A DNA stretch of 64,000 nt from Faecalicatena sp. Marseille-Q4148 (GTDB taxonomy: Bacteria; Bacillota; Clostridia; Lachnospirales; Lachnospiraceae). Below, in pieces: positions 35,931 through 45,303 of the stretch. Below the pieces are notes generated by a model. It searched no databases, was not told where the DNA came from, and was given only the letters and a program-made list of their open reading frames with translations. The position numbers and the translations under genes were made by a program. The stretch is from NCBI GenBank assembly GCA_018228665.1, contig CP073692.1, forward strand, positions 1,116,001 through 1,180,000, in the 5' to 3' direction. Positions within the stretch are counted from its first letter, which is position 1. Every line of letters begins with the position of its first letter.

Positions 35931-36563
35931 TTATTTCTTCCCCGCATGTTTCATAATCTGCGCCGCTTTTGCCCGGATTCGTTGGAGCGCGTTATCTACC
36001 GCTTTGGGACTTTTATCGATCAATCTTGCAATCGTCTGATAATCGATTCCCTGCAGCTGCAAATACAGTACCCGACTTTCCAGACTGCTTAAATTCTCTT
36101 TCAGCGCACTTTCCAGATGCTCCATCTGCTCTTTCCCAAGCAGCAGCTCTTCCGGATTGCTTTCTTTTTCTGCTTCCATCACATCCACCAGGGGGAGATG
36201 CTGTCCCCCTTCTCCTGATCCACATTGTTCTGCCTCATAGATTGATATATAAGAATTCAATGGGATATGCTTCTTTCTTTTTGATGCCTCAATAGCAGAA
36301 TACATCTGCCTTTCTACACAAAGCTCCGCAAATCCGGAAAAAGCTCTTCCATAGTCCGGATTAAAATCCTGGATTGCCTTAAACAATCCGATCATTCCTT
36401 CCTGGATCAGATCATCATTTTCGCCGCCGAGAAGATACATCGCTTTCGCCTTCTGGCGAACCATGTATTTATATTTCTCCATAATATAATCAATAATCTG
36501 CTTATCGCCGGCACGCAGCTCCTCTATCAGCTGCTCATCTGTTTTCTGCTTATAATCGATCAT
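35931..36563 (-). CDS. sigH: RNA polymerase sigma factor SigH (stationary phase/sporulation)
   Basis: The 210-residue protein has region 2 (LIEELRAGDKQIIDYIMEKY, DLIQEGMIGLFKAIQDFNPDYG) and region 4 (SSLESRVLYLQLQGIDYQTIARL). The length and the cysS-mrnC-rlmB-sigH order match sigH of Firmicutes. Its ATG overlaps the rlmB stop by four bases. In spore formers it directs early sporulation genes; whether this strain sporulates cannot be judged here. Confidence 0.92.
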   Translation of the reverse strand: MIDYKQKTDEQLIEELRAGDKQIIDYIMEKYKYMVRQKAKAMYLLGGENDDLIQEGMIGLFKAIQDFNPDYGRAFSGFAELCVERQMYSAIEASKRKKHIPLNSYISIYEAEQCGSGEGGQHLPLVDVMEAEKESNPEELLLGKEQMEHLESALKENLSSLESRVLYLQLQGIDYQTIARLIDKSPKAVDNALQRIRAKAAQIMKHAGKK

Positions 36564-37315
36564 GATAATCTCTGGCGGACAATCTCATAAGCCAGCACTC
36601 CGGCTGCTACCGACGCATTTAGAGAGTCGATATCCCCTTTCATCGGAATCGATGCAATATAATCGCATTTTTCTTTCACGAGACGTCCTACTCCCTCTCC
36701 TTCATTACCGACCACAAGACCGATTGGTCCTTTCAAATTCATGCGGTACATCACTTCTCCGCCCATATCCGCACAGACAAACCAAAGCCCCTGCTCTTTC
36801 AATTCTTCCATCGTCTTTGCAAGATTCGTTACTTTTGCAACCGGCGTATAGTTCAGCGCTCCGGCAGATGTTTTTGCAACGGTTGCAGTCAGCCCTACTG
36901 CACGCCGTTTCGGGATGATTACCCCATGTGCGCCTGCAAGATTGGCTGTACGGATAATCGCGCCAAGATTGTGTGGATCTTCAATATTGTCCAGAAGAAT
37001 CAGAAATGGATCTTCCCCTTTCTTTCTTGCCAGTTCCAGCATATCTTCCACCGTCGCATATTCATATGCCGCTGCATGCGCCACAACTCCCTGATGTTTC
37101 TTTGTCTCAGAGAGTTGGTCTAAGCGCTCTTTCGTTACAAAATTAAGAATCGTATCATGCTTTTTCGCTTCTCGGATTACAGTCCGGATCGGTCCGTCCT
37201 GACATCCATCCAATACATATACTTTATCAATTGTTTTTCCGGAACGAAATGCTTCTATTACTGCATTTCTCCCCTCAATTACAAGGTTCTCCACTGTCTT
37301 CATTTCTTCACTCAT
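36560..37315 (-). CDS. rlmB: 23S rRNA (guanosine-2'-O)-methyltransferase RlmB/TrmH family
   Basis: This SPOUT methyltransferase modifies a guanosine 2'-OH in 23S rRNA. It has the N-terminal substrate-binding domain (VIEGRNAVIEAFRSG) and the knot motifs DNIEDPHNLGAIIRTA, VVGNEGEGVGRLV and IPMKGDIDSLNASVA. AGGAG precedes the ATG. It follows mrnC by 17 bases and overlaps sigH. Confidence 0.93.
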   Translation of the reverse strand: MSEEMKTVENLVIEGRNAVIEAFRSGKTIDKVYVLDGCQDGPIRTVIREAKKHDTILNFVTKERLDQLSETKKHQGVVAHAAAYEYATVEDMLELARKKGEDPFLILLDNIEDPHNLGAIIRTANLAGAHGVIIPKRRAVGLTATVAKTSAGALNYTPVAKVTNLAKTMEELKEQGLWFVCADMGGEVMYRMNLKGPIGLVVGNEGEGVGRLVKEKCDYIASIPMKGDIDSLNASVAAGVLAYEIVRQRLS

Positions 37316-37332
37316 CTTTTTCTCCTATCGCT

Positions 37333-37803
37333 CTAAGACTCCTGCTTTCCTAAAATCAAATCTGCTGTTGGGTGTTCCATAAATTCCAAACCGATTCTGA
37401 CAAGTTCCATAATTCTGCCGTATTTCTTTTCCAGATACAAATATCCTATCAACGCTTCAAATCCTGTTGCACGCCTGTAATCGGTAATGCTCTGATTCTT
37501 TGCCGGGGAAACCGACTTGGCATTTCTTCCCCGCTTATACACTGCATGCTCCTCTTCTGTCAAAAGCTCCTGAAGCGGGCGCATCATTTTGGACTGGGCA
37601 GAAGCCTGGACAAGCGCGCTCGTTTCTGCATGAAGCTTCTGAACCTGTTTATTTCCCTGATTCACGATAAGACTCTTAATTATCAGATCGAACACGCAGT
37701 CACCAATATACGCCAGCGTCAAAGGGGAATAACTCTGTACATCCACATCCTGCATATCAAATGCCGCTCTCAGACAGTCATCAAATCCTATGCTCTTTTC
37801 CAT
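37333..37803 (-). CDS. mrnC: Mini-ribonuclease III MrnC
   Basis: Mini-III trims the ends of 23S rRNA precursors. The protein is an RNase III catalytic domain alone, without a dsRNA-binding domain. It has LAYIGDCVFDLIIKSLI at the N-terminus and TGFEALIGYLYLEKKYGR, the second metal motif. Its 156 residues are typical. Its start overlaps the cysS stop by 16 bases. Confidence 0.93.
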   Translation of the reverse strand: MEKSIGFDDCLRAAFDMQDVDVQSYSPLTLAYIGDCVFDLIIKSLIVNQGNKQVQKLHAETSALVQASAQSKMMRPLQELLTEEEHAVYKRGRNAKSVSPAKNQSITDYRRATGFEALIGYLYLEKKYGRIMELVRIGLEFMEHPTADLILGKQES

Positions 37804-39194
37804 TTTACACCTTCTCTTGTATCTTCCAGAATAATTCCTTTTTCAAGAAGCTCGTTACGGATCTCATCTGCTCTCTGGAAATTCTTTGCTTTTCTCGCTG
37901 CCTGGCGTTCCGCGATCAAGCTCTCAACCTCTTCATCAAGCATTTCTTCCTTCTTCTCCACAATCAGCCCCAGTACGTCTGCCAGTTTTACGATCAGTCC
38001 TTTTAATTGTTCCAAAAATTCTTTGGAAGATGTTTCGTCTGTATTTGTATTTGCATATTTTACAAGATTGAAGATTGCGGATACCGCATCTGCTGTATTA
38101 AAGTCATCTTCCATTGCCCCTTCAAATTCCTTCACAAACGCTTCTGTCTTTGCAAATTTTTCCTGCTCTTTTGCTGTCATCGCATCTTCTTTTGCGTTGC
38201 CGAGCAAATACTTCAGATTCTCTACCGCTGTCACAATGCGCTCAAAACCGTTCTTGGCAGCATCCATCAGCTCTGCGCTGAAATTCAGCGGGCTTCTGTA
38301 GTGAGCGCTCAGCATAAAGAACCGAAATACCTGAGGATCATACTGTTCTGTAATTTCACGCACTGTGCGGAAATTGCCAAGAGACTTGGACATCTTACGG
38401 TTATCTATATTCAGGAATCCATTGTGCAGCCAGTAGTGTGCAAATTCTTTTCCATTCGCAGCTTCGCTCTGGGCGATCTCATTTTCATGGTGCGGGAAGA
38501 TCAGATCCTCTCCGCCTGCATGGATGTCGATCTGTTCTCCAAGATATTTTTTAGACATCTCTGAACATTCAATATGCCAGCCCGGACGTCCATCACTCCA
38601 CGGAGATGTCCAGAATGGCTCTCCTTCTTTCTTTGGTTTCCAAAGTACGAAATCAAGCGGATCTTCCTTTTCATCTTCTCCGGTCACAAGAAGAGATCTT
38701 TCTCCGGAACGCAGATCATCCAGATTCTTATGGGATAATTTTCCATATGGTTCGAATTTTCTTGTACGGAAATATACCGTACCGTTCTTCTCATAAGCGT
38801 ATCCCTTCTCGATCAAGGTCTCGATCATAGCAATCATTCCCGGTATTTCCTGCGTAGCAAGCGGATGTGTCGTAGCAGGTCTTACGTTCATCGCTTCCAT
38901 ATCTTTCTTGCATTCTGCAATATAGCGTGTGGAAATTTCCTCTGCTGTAACTTGTTCTTCGTTTGCCTTTTTAATAATTTTGTCATCTACATCTGTAAAA
39001 TTTGATACAAAATTCACTTCATAACCTTTGTACTCAAAATAACGTCTTACCGTATCAAAAATAATCATCGGTCTTGCATTGCCAATGTGGATAAAATTGT
39101 AGACCGTCGGTCCGCATACATACATCCGCACCTTTCCTTCTTCAATCGGTACAAATTCTTCTTTTCTTTTTGACATCGTATTATATAATTTCAT
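37788..39194 (-). CDS. cysS: Cysteinyl-tRNA synthetase
   Basis: This class I synthetase has the HIGH-like HIGN at residues 36-39, the zinc cysteine C27 in YVCGPTVYNF, and KMSKSLGN. At 468 residues it is normal. The ATG at 39194 (MKLYNTMS) has AGGAGG nine bases upstream; the earlier ATGs touch the site itself. A T-box leader controls it. It heads the cysS-mrnC-rlmB-sigH run. Confidence 0.96.
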   Translation of the reverse strand: MKLYNTMSKRKEEFVPIEEGKVRMYVCGPTVYNFIHIGNARPMIIFDTVRRYFEYKGYEVNFVSNFTDVDDKIIKKANEEQVTAEEISTRYIAECKKDMEAMNVRPATTHPLATQEIPGMIAMIETLIEKGYAYEKNGTVYFRTRKFEPYGKLSHKNLDDLRSGERSLLVTGEDEKEDPLDFVLWKPKKEGEPFWTSPWSDGRPGWHIECSEMSKKYLGEQIDIHAGGEDLIFPHHENEIAQSEAANGKEFAHYWLHNGFLNIDNRKMSKSLGNFRTVREITEQYDPQVFRFFMLSAHYRSPLNFSAELMDAAKNGFERIVTAVENLKYLLGNAKEDAMTAKEQEKFAKTEAFVKEFEGAMEDDFNTADAVSAIFNLVKYANTNTDETSSKEFLEQLKGLIVKLADVLGLIVEKKEEMLDEEVESLIAERQAARKAKNFQRADEIRNELLEKGIILEDTREGVKWKRA

Positions 39195-39215
39195 GTTCAT
39201 CATCCTCCTTCATGA

Positions 39216-39473
39216 ATCAAAAAACACTCCATCTCCTGTTTCTTCAAGAGACGAAGTGTTCCGCGGTTCCACTCTTCATTAAAAGAATTGCTTCTTTTCA
39301 CTTTATGCCGGTAACGTCAGCCTACGTATCCGGCTTGGACAGCGCTTTCACCGGATCAGCTCCCGAATGCACTTCACAATTTCTCCTCTGAAAGCTGCTT
39401 CCAGCCGATGGCAGCTTCTCTCTGTCAGTTTCTGAAACTGTTACTCTCTTCGTTCTTCGCCTTTTCATATCTG
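39216..39473 (-). ncRNA. T-box riboswitch of cysS
   Basis: The T-box core AGAGTGGAACCGCGG lies at 39261-39275 on the minus strand. The terminator follows: 39248-39260 pairs with 39223-39235 over 13 bases with two wobble pairs, then a T-run. A stem I region precedes it; the triplet TGC (Cys) in GAAGTGCATTC is the likely specifier. Uncharged tRNA-Cys should allow read-through into cysS. Confidence 0.93.
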
Positions 39474-39479
39474 ATATAT

Positions 39480-39508
39480 AGTGTATGGGAAAATGTTTTT
39501 TTTGTCAA
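39480..39508 (-). promoter_or_regulatory. Promoter of the cysS T-box transcript
   Basis: TTGACA (39503-39508) and TACACT (39480-39485) are 17 bases apart, placing the start just before the T-box stem I. Confidence 0.75.
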
Positions 39509-39555
39509 CTCCCATTCAACCTGTAAAAACAGAAAACCGCTTTTTATTCTGCTTC

Positions 39556-40632
39556 TTATACAATTTCATTGAGAAATACTCTGTTCCAGAAACAGGACGC
39601 TTCCACCAGCTTTTCTACTGTAATTACCCTCTCGTCCGTATCCCCGAGTTCTCCTTCTTTCGTGACGCGAAGAACTTCTCCTTCTTCAGCCTCAATCTTC
39701 CATTTCCCACAATTTCCAGAAAGAATCTCATCTTTCACAGCAATCTCTTCGGAAAATGCTTCTCTGGCACGAAAACATTCCAAAAATGCTTTCAGATCAA
39801 CAATTCTCGCCATAATAACCGGCTTTTCCGGAATCATTTCCCACACAGCCCTATCTTCTGACAGCATCTGTTCTTCCACAGCCTGACAGAGGATCATCCG
39901 CTCTTCCCCGCCTGTCAAAGCGTACACGATTGTTCCAAGCAGTTTCTCCACTTCCGGAAGCAAAAGCGGTTCCCGTATCTCCATATACTCCTCTTCTTCT
40001 GCATAGTATACACAGCCTAACAGCTGTCCTTCCCGCTCCAGCAGCAGAATCCCTCCATTTTCACTCATCTGCTCTTTCAGCATCATCTGATAATAAGCCT
40101 CAGTCCGCCGTGTCCTCACAAGGCAGCGTTCTTGAAGATACTGCTCTGCAAAAGCAGCAATCTTACAGCAATCTTTTTCTTCTGCCTGCCGACACAAAAT
40201 CCCTTCCGGAAATTCCCTTTTCTTTCCGGCAATCTTACAGCGTTTCTGGTGATAAATAAATCGGAACCCATGGGGCGCGTAGATTGCTTCTGCTGCCGGC
40301 ATAAGAAAGGTAAAGGGCTGATGCTCTCTGTACATTTCCTCAAGCGCCCGATGCAGAAGCCTTGCCATAAATTTTCTTCCCCGGTACGCTTTCTCTGTAG
40401 CTACCCCAACAATATAATTGGTTTTTTTAACTCCTCCCGGCATAACCATCTCGTAGGGATTTAGCTGAAGCATTGCGCGGATATCCCCATCTGCCTCTAT
40501 GATAAAGATTTCATTTTCTTCTGTTTTGACTGAATAATAATAATCCAGAAATTTCTTTGAATCTTCACAAAAGATTTCTTCCCAGAGCTTTCTTGTTTTT
40601 TTATGCTCTTCCTGTTCTAGTTTTCGAATCAT
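39556..40632 (-). CDS. GNAT N-acetyltransferase, Eis-like
   Basis: The N-terminal GNAT fold has YIVGVATEKAYRGRKFMARLL, the acetyl-CoA loop, after MLQLNPYEMVM; FLMPAAEAIYAPHGFRFIY fits the Eis family. A second acyltransferase-like half and a C-terminal domain make 358 residues, as in Eis. I chose the ATG at 40632 with AGGAGG; the frame is open upstream to 40779 but runs into ispF. Its substrate is unknown. Confidence 0.8.
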   Translation of the reverse strand: MIRKLEQEEHKKTRKLWEEIFCEDSKKFLDYYYSVKTEENEIFIIEADGDIRAMLQLNPYEMVMPGGVKKTNYIVGVATEKAYRGRKFMARLLHRALEEMYREHQPFTFLMPAAEAIYAPHGFRFIYHQKRCKIAGKKREFPEGILCRQAEEKDCCKIAAFAEQYLQERCLVRTRRTEAYYQMMLKEQMSENGGILLLEREGQLLGCVYYAEEEEYMEIREPLLLPEVEKLLGTIVYALTGGEERMILCQAVEEQMLSEDRAVWEMIPEKPVIMARIVDLKAFLECFRAREAFSEEIAVKDEILSGNCGKWKIEAEEGEVLRVTKEGELGDTDERVITVEKLVEASCFWNRVFLNEIV

Positions 40633-40745
40633 CTCTTCCTCCTGTCCGGCGCCATCTGCATCTTTTCTTTGAATTCGGCGCCTGTACTTTCTTTCACGGG
40701 AAAAGGCAGCGCCGGTATTTGATTCCGCCACTGCCTGATTCTTTC

Positions 40746-41285
40746 TTATTTTCTGCCACATCCCGGACAGGATGAACATCCTTCTACAGGTGTCACATCA
40801 TAACTAAAATTTGTTATTTTCTCTATCGCACAGATTGCCTGTGAAGAAATTCCCTCTCCACTTCCGGTAAACCCAAGCCCTTCCTCTGTTGTTGCTTTCA
40901 CATTTACCTGATCCACTTCTATCTGAAGCGCCTCTGCAATATTCTGACGCATTGCCGGAATGTGCGGAAGCATCTTCGGACGCTGCGCAATAATGGTCGC
41001 ATCGATATTTTCAATCACATACAGTTTCTCATCCAAAAGTGTTCTGACATGTTCCAGGAGTTTCATGCTGGAAATTCCTTTATAGGCTTCTTCCGTATCC
41101 GGAAAATGTCTTCCGATATCTCCAAGAGCTGCTGCCCCAAGAAGTGCATCCATAATTGCATGTAACAGTACGTCTGCATCTGAATGTCCAAGCAACCCCT
41201 TTTCATAAGGTATCTTAACCCCGCCAAGAATCAAATCTCTTCCTTCTACTAATTTGTGTACATCATATCCCATACCTACGCGCAT
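40746..41285 (-). CDS. ispF: 2-C-methyl-D-erythritol 2,4-cyclodiphosphate synthase with Cys tail
   Basis: IspF forms the cyclic diphosphate of the non-mevalonate isoprenoid pathway. The zinc ligands are D8, H10 (GMGYDVH) and H42, with [25 protein letters not shown] and [15 protein letters not shown] all as expected. The enzyme core ends near residue 158. A further 20 residues end in [11 protein letters not shown] with cysteines at 170, 173 and 176, which is not part of the usual fold. AAGAGGT precedes the ATG. It follows metQ by 11 bases. Confidence 0.93.
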   Translation of the reverse strand: MRVGMGYDVHKLVEGRDLILGGVKIPYEKGLLGHSDADVLLHAIMDALLGAAALGDIGRHFPDTEEAYKGISSMKLLEHVRTLLDEKLYVIENIDATIIAQRPKMLPHIPAMRQNIAEALQIEVDQVNVKATTEEGLGFTGSGEGISSQAICAIEKITNFSYDVTPVEGCSSCPGCGRK

Positions 41286-41296
41286 ATTTTTACCTC

Positions 41297-42136
41297 TTAT
41301 TCTACGACTACAACAGCGCCATTATAAGTCTTGTCAATATATGTTTTCACATCATCACTCTTTAAAGCCTCAACCAGCGCTTTCACTGCATCGTTATTTT
41401 CGTTGCCTTCCTTTACTGCAATGACATTGACATATGCTTTTACTGCATCTGAAGAAGCATCCTCAACAACAAGTGCATCCTTTTCTGCTGTATATCCTGC
41501 ATCCAGTGCATAGTTACCATTCATGCACGCAAATGCCACTTCTGATAAAACACGCGGAATCTGTGCTGCTTCCAGTTCAACAATCTCTACGTTGTGCGGA
41601 TTCTCTTCGATGTCTTTCTTTGTTGCATTCAGGCCGGCGCCATCTTTTAATGTTATAATACCCTGTGATTCTAATAAAAGCAATGCCCTTGCTTCATTTG
41701 TTGTATCATTTGGTACTGCAATTTTATCTCCGTCTTTTAAATCCTCTAACTTTGCTGCTGTTCCCGGATAAATTCCAAACGGTTCGTAATGGATCTCTCC
41801 GGCAGATACAAGATGTGTTCCCCGCTCTTCGTTAAAATTATTCATATAAGTAATATGCTGGAAATAATTGGCATCAATTTCGCCTTCTTCCACTGCTGTA
41901 TTCGGGATTACATAATCAGAATATTCTTTGATCTCCAGTTCATATCCTTTTTCTTCAAGAATCGGCTGTACTTCTTTCAAAATTTCCGCATGCGGTGATG
42001 GGGATGCACCAACAACGATCTTCTTGCTTTCTTTTTTACTTTCTCCGCTGTCTTTGCTTTCTCCGCCGCATCCTGCGAGAAGCGCCAATGATAATACTGC
42101 TGCTGTTCCAATACATAATACTTTTTTCAATTTCAT
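41297..42136 (-). CDS. metQ: Methionine-binding lipoprotein MetQ
   Basis: A lipoprotein signal ends in LLAGC with the lipid cysteine at C23. The NLPA-type binding domain follows ([36 protein letters not shown]). It collects methionine outside the membrane for MetNI. Its 279 residues are normal. It is the third gene of metN-metI-metQ. Confidence 0.93.
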   Translation of the reverse strand: MKLKKVLCIGTAAVLSLALLAGCGGESKDSGESKKESKKIVVGASPSPHAEILKEVQPILEEKGYELEIKEYSDYVIPNTAVEEGEIDANYFQHITYMNNFNEERGTHLVSAGEIHYEPFGIYPGTAAKLEDLKDGDKIAVPNDTTNEARALLLLESQGIITLKDGAGLNATKKDIEENPHNVEIVELEAAQIPRVLSEVAFACMNGNYALDAGYTAEKDALVVEDASSDAVKAYVNVIAVKEGNENNDAVKALVEALKSDDVKTYIDKTYNGAVVVVE

Positions 42137-42180
42137 AATACATTCCTCCTGTAATACATGTTGTCTTTTATCTCAACTGT

Positions 42181-42846
42181 CTAACGAATACGCTTATCGC
42201 TCTTCTTCGACAGACTGATTCCTCCCGCCTGCACAATCTGAACGATTACAACAAGCAATACTGTTGTTACGATCATAATTGGGAATTCATAGCGGTACAC
42301 TCCATAACGGATTGCAATATCTCCAAGTCCTTCGCCTCCGACAAATCCTGCCATTGCTGTATAGCCAATAATTGTTGTGACTGAAATCGCTGCTCCTACA
42401 AGAATAGACGGAACCGCCTCCGGAACAAGTACTTTATAAATAATCTGCCATGTACTTGCTCCCATTGATTTGGCTGCTTCGATTACTCCATAATCAACTT
42501 CCTTCAAAGAAGATTCAATCATTCTCGCAATATAAGGCGCTGCGGAAAATACAAGCGGCGGAATCATGGCTGTCGGGCCAATCTTTGTTCCTACAAGTAC
42601 CTTCGTTACCGGCATCACTAAAATCAGCAAAATAATAAACGGAACCGATCTTAATATATTAATTACAAATCCTAAAATACGATTCAACGTCGGCATCGGC
42701 CGAATCCCGTCTTTTTCTGTTACGACAAGGATCACTCCAAGCGGAAGTCCGATCACATACGAAAGAAGTGATGCGATTCCTGTCATATAAATTGTCTGCA
42801 GCATACCAATTCCGATCATACGCCATGTTTCTGCATCAAAATTCAT
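42181..42846 (-). CDS. metI: Methionine ABC transporter permease MetI
   Basis: The 221-residue protein has five predicted membrane segments and the coupling loop EVDYGVIEAAKSMGASTWQIIYKVLVPEA, an EAA motif typical of MetI. It starts 11 bases inside the end of metN, which suggests coupled translation. Confidence 0.94.
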   Translation of the reverse strand: MNFDAETWRMIGIGMLQTIYMTGIASLLSYVIGLPLGVILVVTEKDGIRPMPTLNRILGFVINILRSVPFIILLILVMPVTKVLVGTKIGPTAMIPPLVFSAAPYIARMIESSLKEVDYGVIEAAKSMGASTWQIIYKVLVPEAVPSILVGAAISVTTIIGYTAMAGFVGGEGLGDIAIRYGVYRYEFPIMIVTTVLLVVIVQIVQAGGISLSKKSDKRIR

Positions 42847-43855
42847 TTCCCTCTACCTCCTCATATGGTATCTTCTCTGTCTCAAGAAATCTTATAACCT
42901 TTTGTCTGTCTTCAACATTCGCCGGCACCTGAATGACCATCTGCCCGAATGCCTTATCCCCAATTCGCTTTGTAGACGCATATGCAATATTTACCGGGAA
43001 TCCGCATGCCAGAGCCATTTTGCCAATTACCGGCTCTGTAGCTTCCAACCCGTCAAAAATAATACGATAAAAAGACTTTGTATCAAAAGAAATCTCTTTG
43101 AGTGAATCTCCGAGAATAAAATGACGTCCGATCTGTGACTTCGGATTGGAGAATACTTCTTCTACAAGTCCGCACTCTGCAATCTGACTCTGATCAATAA
43201 TCGCTACCCGATGGCAAACAGATTCTACCACTTTCATCTCGTGGGTAATAATAATAATTGTAATGCCAAACTTCTGATTAATCTCTCTTAACAGATCTAA
43301 AATGGACTTTGTTGTATTCGGGTCCAAAGCACTTGTAGCCTCATCACAGAGAAGCACTTTTGGATTTGCAGCGAGTGCTCTTGCGATTGCTACTCGTTGT
43401 TTCTGTCCTCCGGACAATTGAGCCGGAAATGCTTTTGCTTTATCTCCAAGTCCTACCACCTCTAAAAGTTCTTTTGCTCTTTTCAGCGCATCCTTTTTTG
43501 GCACTCCCGCAATCTCAAGCGGGAAACTGATATTTCGTAAAATATTCCGCTGTGACAGAAGATTAAACTGCTGGAAAATCATTCCTATGGATCTTCTTGC
43601 TTCTCTGAGCTCCTTGTCAGATAATTTCCCCAGTTCTTTTCCGTCAAAGATCACTGCTCCTTCTGTCGGTTCTTCCAGATAATTCATGCATCTTACAAGA
43701 GTACTTTTTCCGGCTCCACTCAATCCGATGATTCCAAAAATTTCCCCTTCCTGAATCTCAAGATTAATATCACGAAGGGCACGCACATTTGATTTTGCTC
43801 CCTGAAATTCTTTTCCAAGATGCTTCAATTCAATGATTGTTTTCTTATCACTCAT
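42836..43855 (-). CDS. metN: Methionine ABC transporter ATPase MetN
   Basis: Walker A is GLSGAGKST, the signature LSGGQKQR, and Walker B KVLLCDEATSALDP. A C-terminal NIL domain (about the last 80 residues) binds methionine and shuts the pump when methionine is plentiful. The start at 43855 (MSDKKTIIELKHLG) follows AGAGGAAATG; the longer frame to 43921 is not favoured. The protein is 339 residues. Confidence 0.94.
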   Translation of the reverse strand: MSDKKTIIELKHLGKEFQGAKSNVRALRDINLEIQEGEIFGIIGLSGAGKSTLVRCMNYLEEPTEGAVIFDGKELGKLSDKELREARRSIGMIFQQFNLLSQRNILRNISFPLEIAGVPKKDALKRAKELLEVVGLGDKAKAFPAQLSGGQKQRVAIARALAANPKVLLCDEATSALDPNTTKSILDLLREINQKFGITIIIITHEMKVVESVCHRVAIIDQSQIAECGLVEEVFSNPKSQIGRHFILGDSLKEISFDTKSFYRIIFDGLEATEPVIGKMALACGFPVNIAYASTKRIGDKAFGQMVIQVPANVEDRQKVIRFLETEKIPYEEVEGNEF

Positions 43856-43886
43856 ATTCTCATTTCCTCTCTGCTTTCTGTTTGAT

Positions 43887-43916
43887 ATTGTAATAGACTT
43901 TTCTGTTCTTGTCCAA
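43887..43916 (-). promoter_or_regulatory. Candidate promoter of metNIQ
   Basis: TTGGAC (43911-43916) and TACAAT (43887-43892) are 18 bases apart on the minus strand. The 89-base leader is too short for an S-box riboswitch. The LysR gene upstream is a candidate regulator. Confidence 0.5.
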
Positions 43917-43944
43917 GTCAAAAAACAAATATCTTGTTATAGGT

Positions 43945-44850
43945 TTAACTAATATCAGTTTTTAAAACACTGCGAAGTGCATCTAAATACATCTGACCGA
44001 GTTCACTGACCACATGGCTTTTTCGCACAACATAGCCAACTTTGATCTCGTCATCTTCCATTAATGGCCTTGAAATGATCTGGTCTTCAAACTGACTGAT
44101 AAATCCGGTAGAAATGGTATAACCGTTTAAACCAATCAGCAGATTAAACAGCGTTGCCCGGTCGTTGACAACAATACTTTTCTTATGGGACACAGTGCTT
44201 AAAATCTCTTCCGAAAAATAAAACGAATTGTACTCTCCCTGATCAAATCTCAAATACGGTAATTCTTCCAGATCTTCTACCGTCAGCAGTTCTTTCTGAG
44301 CAAGCGGATTATTTCTTCCAAGAAATACATACGGTCTTGTACGGAACAACTCATGAAAAACAAGATGCTTTTCTTTCATAAATTTTGTCAGGATTTTTTC
44401 ATTAAAGCTATTCAAATACAAGATTCCGATTTCACTTTTAAAATTTTGCACATCTTCCATAATTTCATACGTCTTTGTCTCTCTCAGAGCAAATTCATAT
44501 TCTTCCCGCCCATATGTGTGGATCAGTTCCACAAATGCATTTACTGCAAACATATAGTGCTGTGTAGAAACTGACAGAAGCTGCTTTTTCTGTTTCTTAT
44601 GAAGATATTTCTGCTCCATTAACTCTGTCTGCTCCAGAACCTGGCGTGCATAGCCAAGAAATTCCCGCCCTTCCACGGTAACTTCAATTCCCCGGTTATT
44701 TCTCCGAAAAATATCAAAACCAATCTCTTCTTCCAGAGTGCGAACAGTTCCGGACAGACTCGGCTGTGTAATAAACAGATTTTTCGCAGCATCATTAAAG
44801 GAGCCGCAATTTGCAACTTCCACAATATATTTTAATTGCTGTAATGTCAT
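43945..44850 (-). CDS. LysR family transcriptional regulator next to metNIQ
   Basis: The helix-turn-helix is GSFNDAAKNLFITQPSLSGTVRTLEEEIG and the effector domain follows, in a 301-residue protein. The fold and position upstream of a sulfur-amino-acid transporter recall regulators such as CmbR or YtlI, which is inference. The ATG at 44850 has GGGAGAGG; the longer frame reads back into the tRNA-Met gene and is artefactual. Confidence 0.9.
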   Translation of the reverse strand: MTLQQLKYIVEVANCGSFNDAAKNLFITQPSLSGTVRTLEEEIGFDIFRRNNRGIEVTVEGREFLGYARQVLEQTELMEQKYLHKKQKKQLLSVSTQHYMFAVNAFVELIHTYGREEYEFALRETKTYEIMEDVQNFKSEIGILYLNSFNEKILTKFMKEKHLVFHELFRTRPYVFLGRNNPLAQKELLTVEDLEELPYLRFDQGEYNSFYFSEEILSTVSHKKSIVVNDRATLFNLLIGLNGYTISTGFISQFEDQIISRPLMEDDEIKVGYVVRKSHVVSELGQMYLDALRSVLKTDIS

Positions 44851-44892
44851 AGCCTCTCCCTTCTTTCCTTCTTCAAAAACATTTTTACAAAA

Positions 44893-44924
44893 GAAAAAAA
44901 AGCTTGCGGACACAAGCTTTCTTA
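44893..44924 (-). terminator. Terminator of the tRNA cluster
   Basis: GAAAGCTTG and CAAGCTTTT-type arms (AAGCTTGTGTCCGCAAGCTT) form a hairpin followed by eight T residues on the minus strand, just after the last tRNA-Met. Confidence 0.8.
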
Positions 44925-44928
44925 AAAA

Positions 44929-45002
44929 TAGCGGGAACTGGATTCGAACCAGCGACACTACGGGTATGAACCGTATGCTCTAGCCAACTGAGCTATCCCG
45001 CC
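44929..45002 (-). tRNA. tRNA-Met (CAT), copy 2
   Basis: The 74-base gene has a seven-base acceptor stem (GGCGGGA with TCCCGCT), anticodon loop TTCATAC giving CAT, and T-arm GGTTCGAATCC. CCA is not encoded. Its acceptor stem pairs at position 1 as G-T, so an elongator rather than an initiator tRNA is likely; a CAT-anticodon tRNA-Ile cannot be wholly excluded. It is identical to the copy at 45212. Confidence 0.92.
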
Positions 45003-45023
45003 ATATTCTCTTTTCAATAAATA

Positions 45024-45096
45024 TGGGACCAATAGGGCTCGAACCTATGACCCTCTGCTTGTAAGGCAGATGCTCTCCCAGCTGAGCTATGATCCC
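45024..45096 (-). tRNA. tRNA-Val (TAC), copy 2
   Basis: The 73-base gene has acceptor GGGATCA with TGGTCCC, anticodon loop CTTACAA giving TAC, and T-arm AGGTTCGAGCC. It is identical to the copy at 45304. Confidence 0.93.
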
Positions 45097-45131
45097 ATAT
45101 CTGTTAGATTGCTCTTGCAATCAGCTTCTTT

Positions 45132-45160
45132 AGTATATATCACTAATTCTGATTTGTCAA
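45132..45160 (-). promoter_or_regulatory. Promoter of the second tRNA-Val/Met pair
   Basis: TTGACA (45155-45160) and TATACT (45132-45137) are 17 bases apart on the minus strand. Confidence 0.8.
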
Positions 45161-45211
45161 GAACTTTTTGCTGTTTTTTCAAACTTTTATTCATCTGAAA
45201 TCTTCAGCAAA

Positions 45212-45285
45212 TAGCGGGAACTGGATTCGAACCAGCGACACTACGGGTATGAACCGTATGCTCTAGCCAACTGAGCTATCCCGCC
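45212..45285 (-). tRNA. tRNA-Met (CAT), copy 1
   Basis: Same sequence as the copy at 44929: anticodon loop TTCATAC, 74 bases, no encoded CCA. Confidence 0.92.
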
Positions 45286-45303
45286 ACATTCTTTCGATAA
45301 ATA

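Noticed and set aside
37372..38301. Open frame of 309 codons on the plus strand
   Set aside because: It is antisense to mrnC and cysS, both of which are certain.
43856..43944. SAM or methionine riboswitch in front of metNIQ
   Set aside because: The 89-base leader is too short for an S-box, and no matching core or terminator is present.
44851..44958. N-terminal extension of the LysR protein next to metNIQ
   Set aside because: The extra codons read into the tRNA-Met gene and its terminator; a good site stands at the ATG at 44850.
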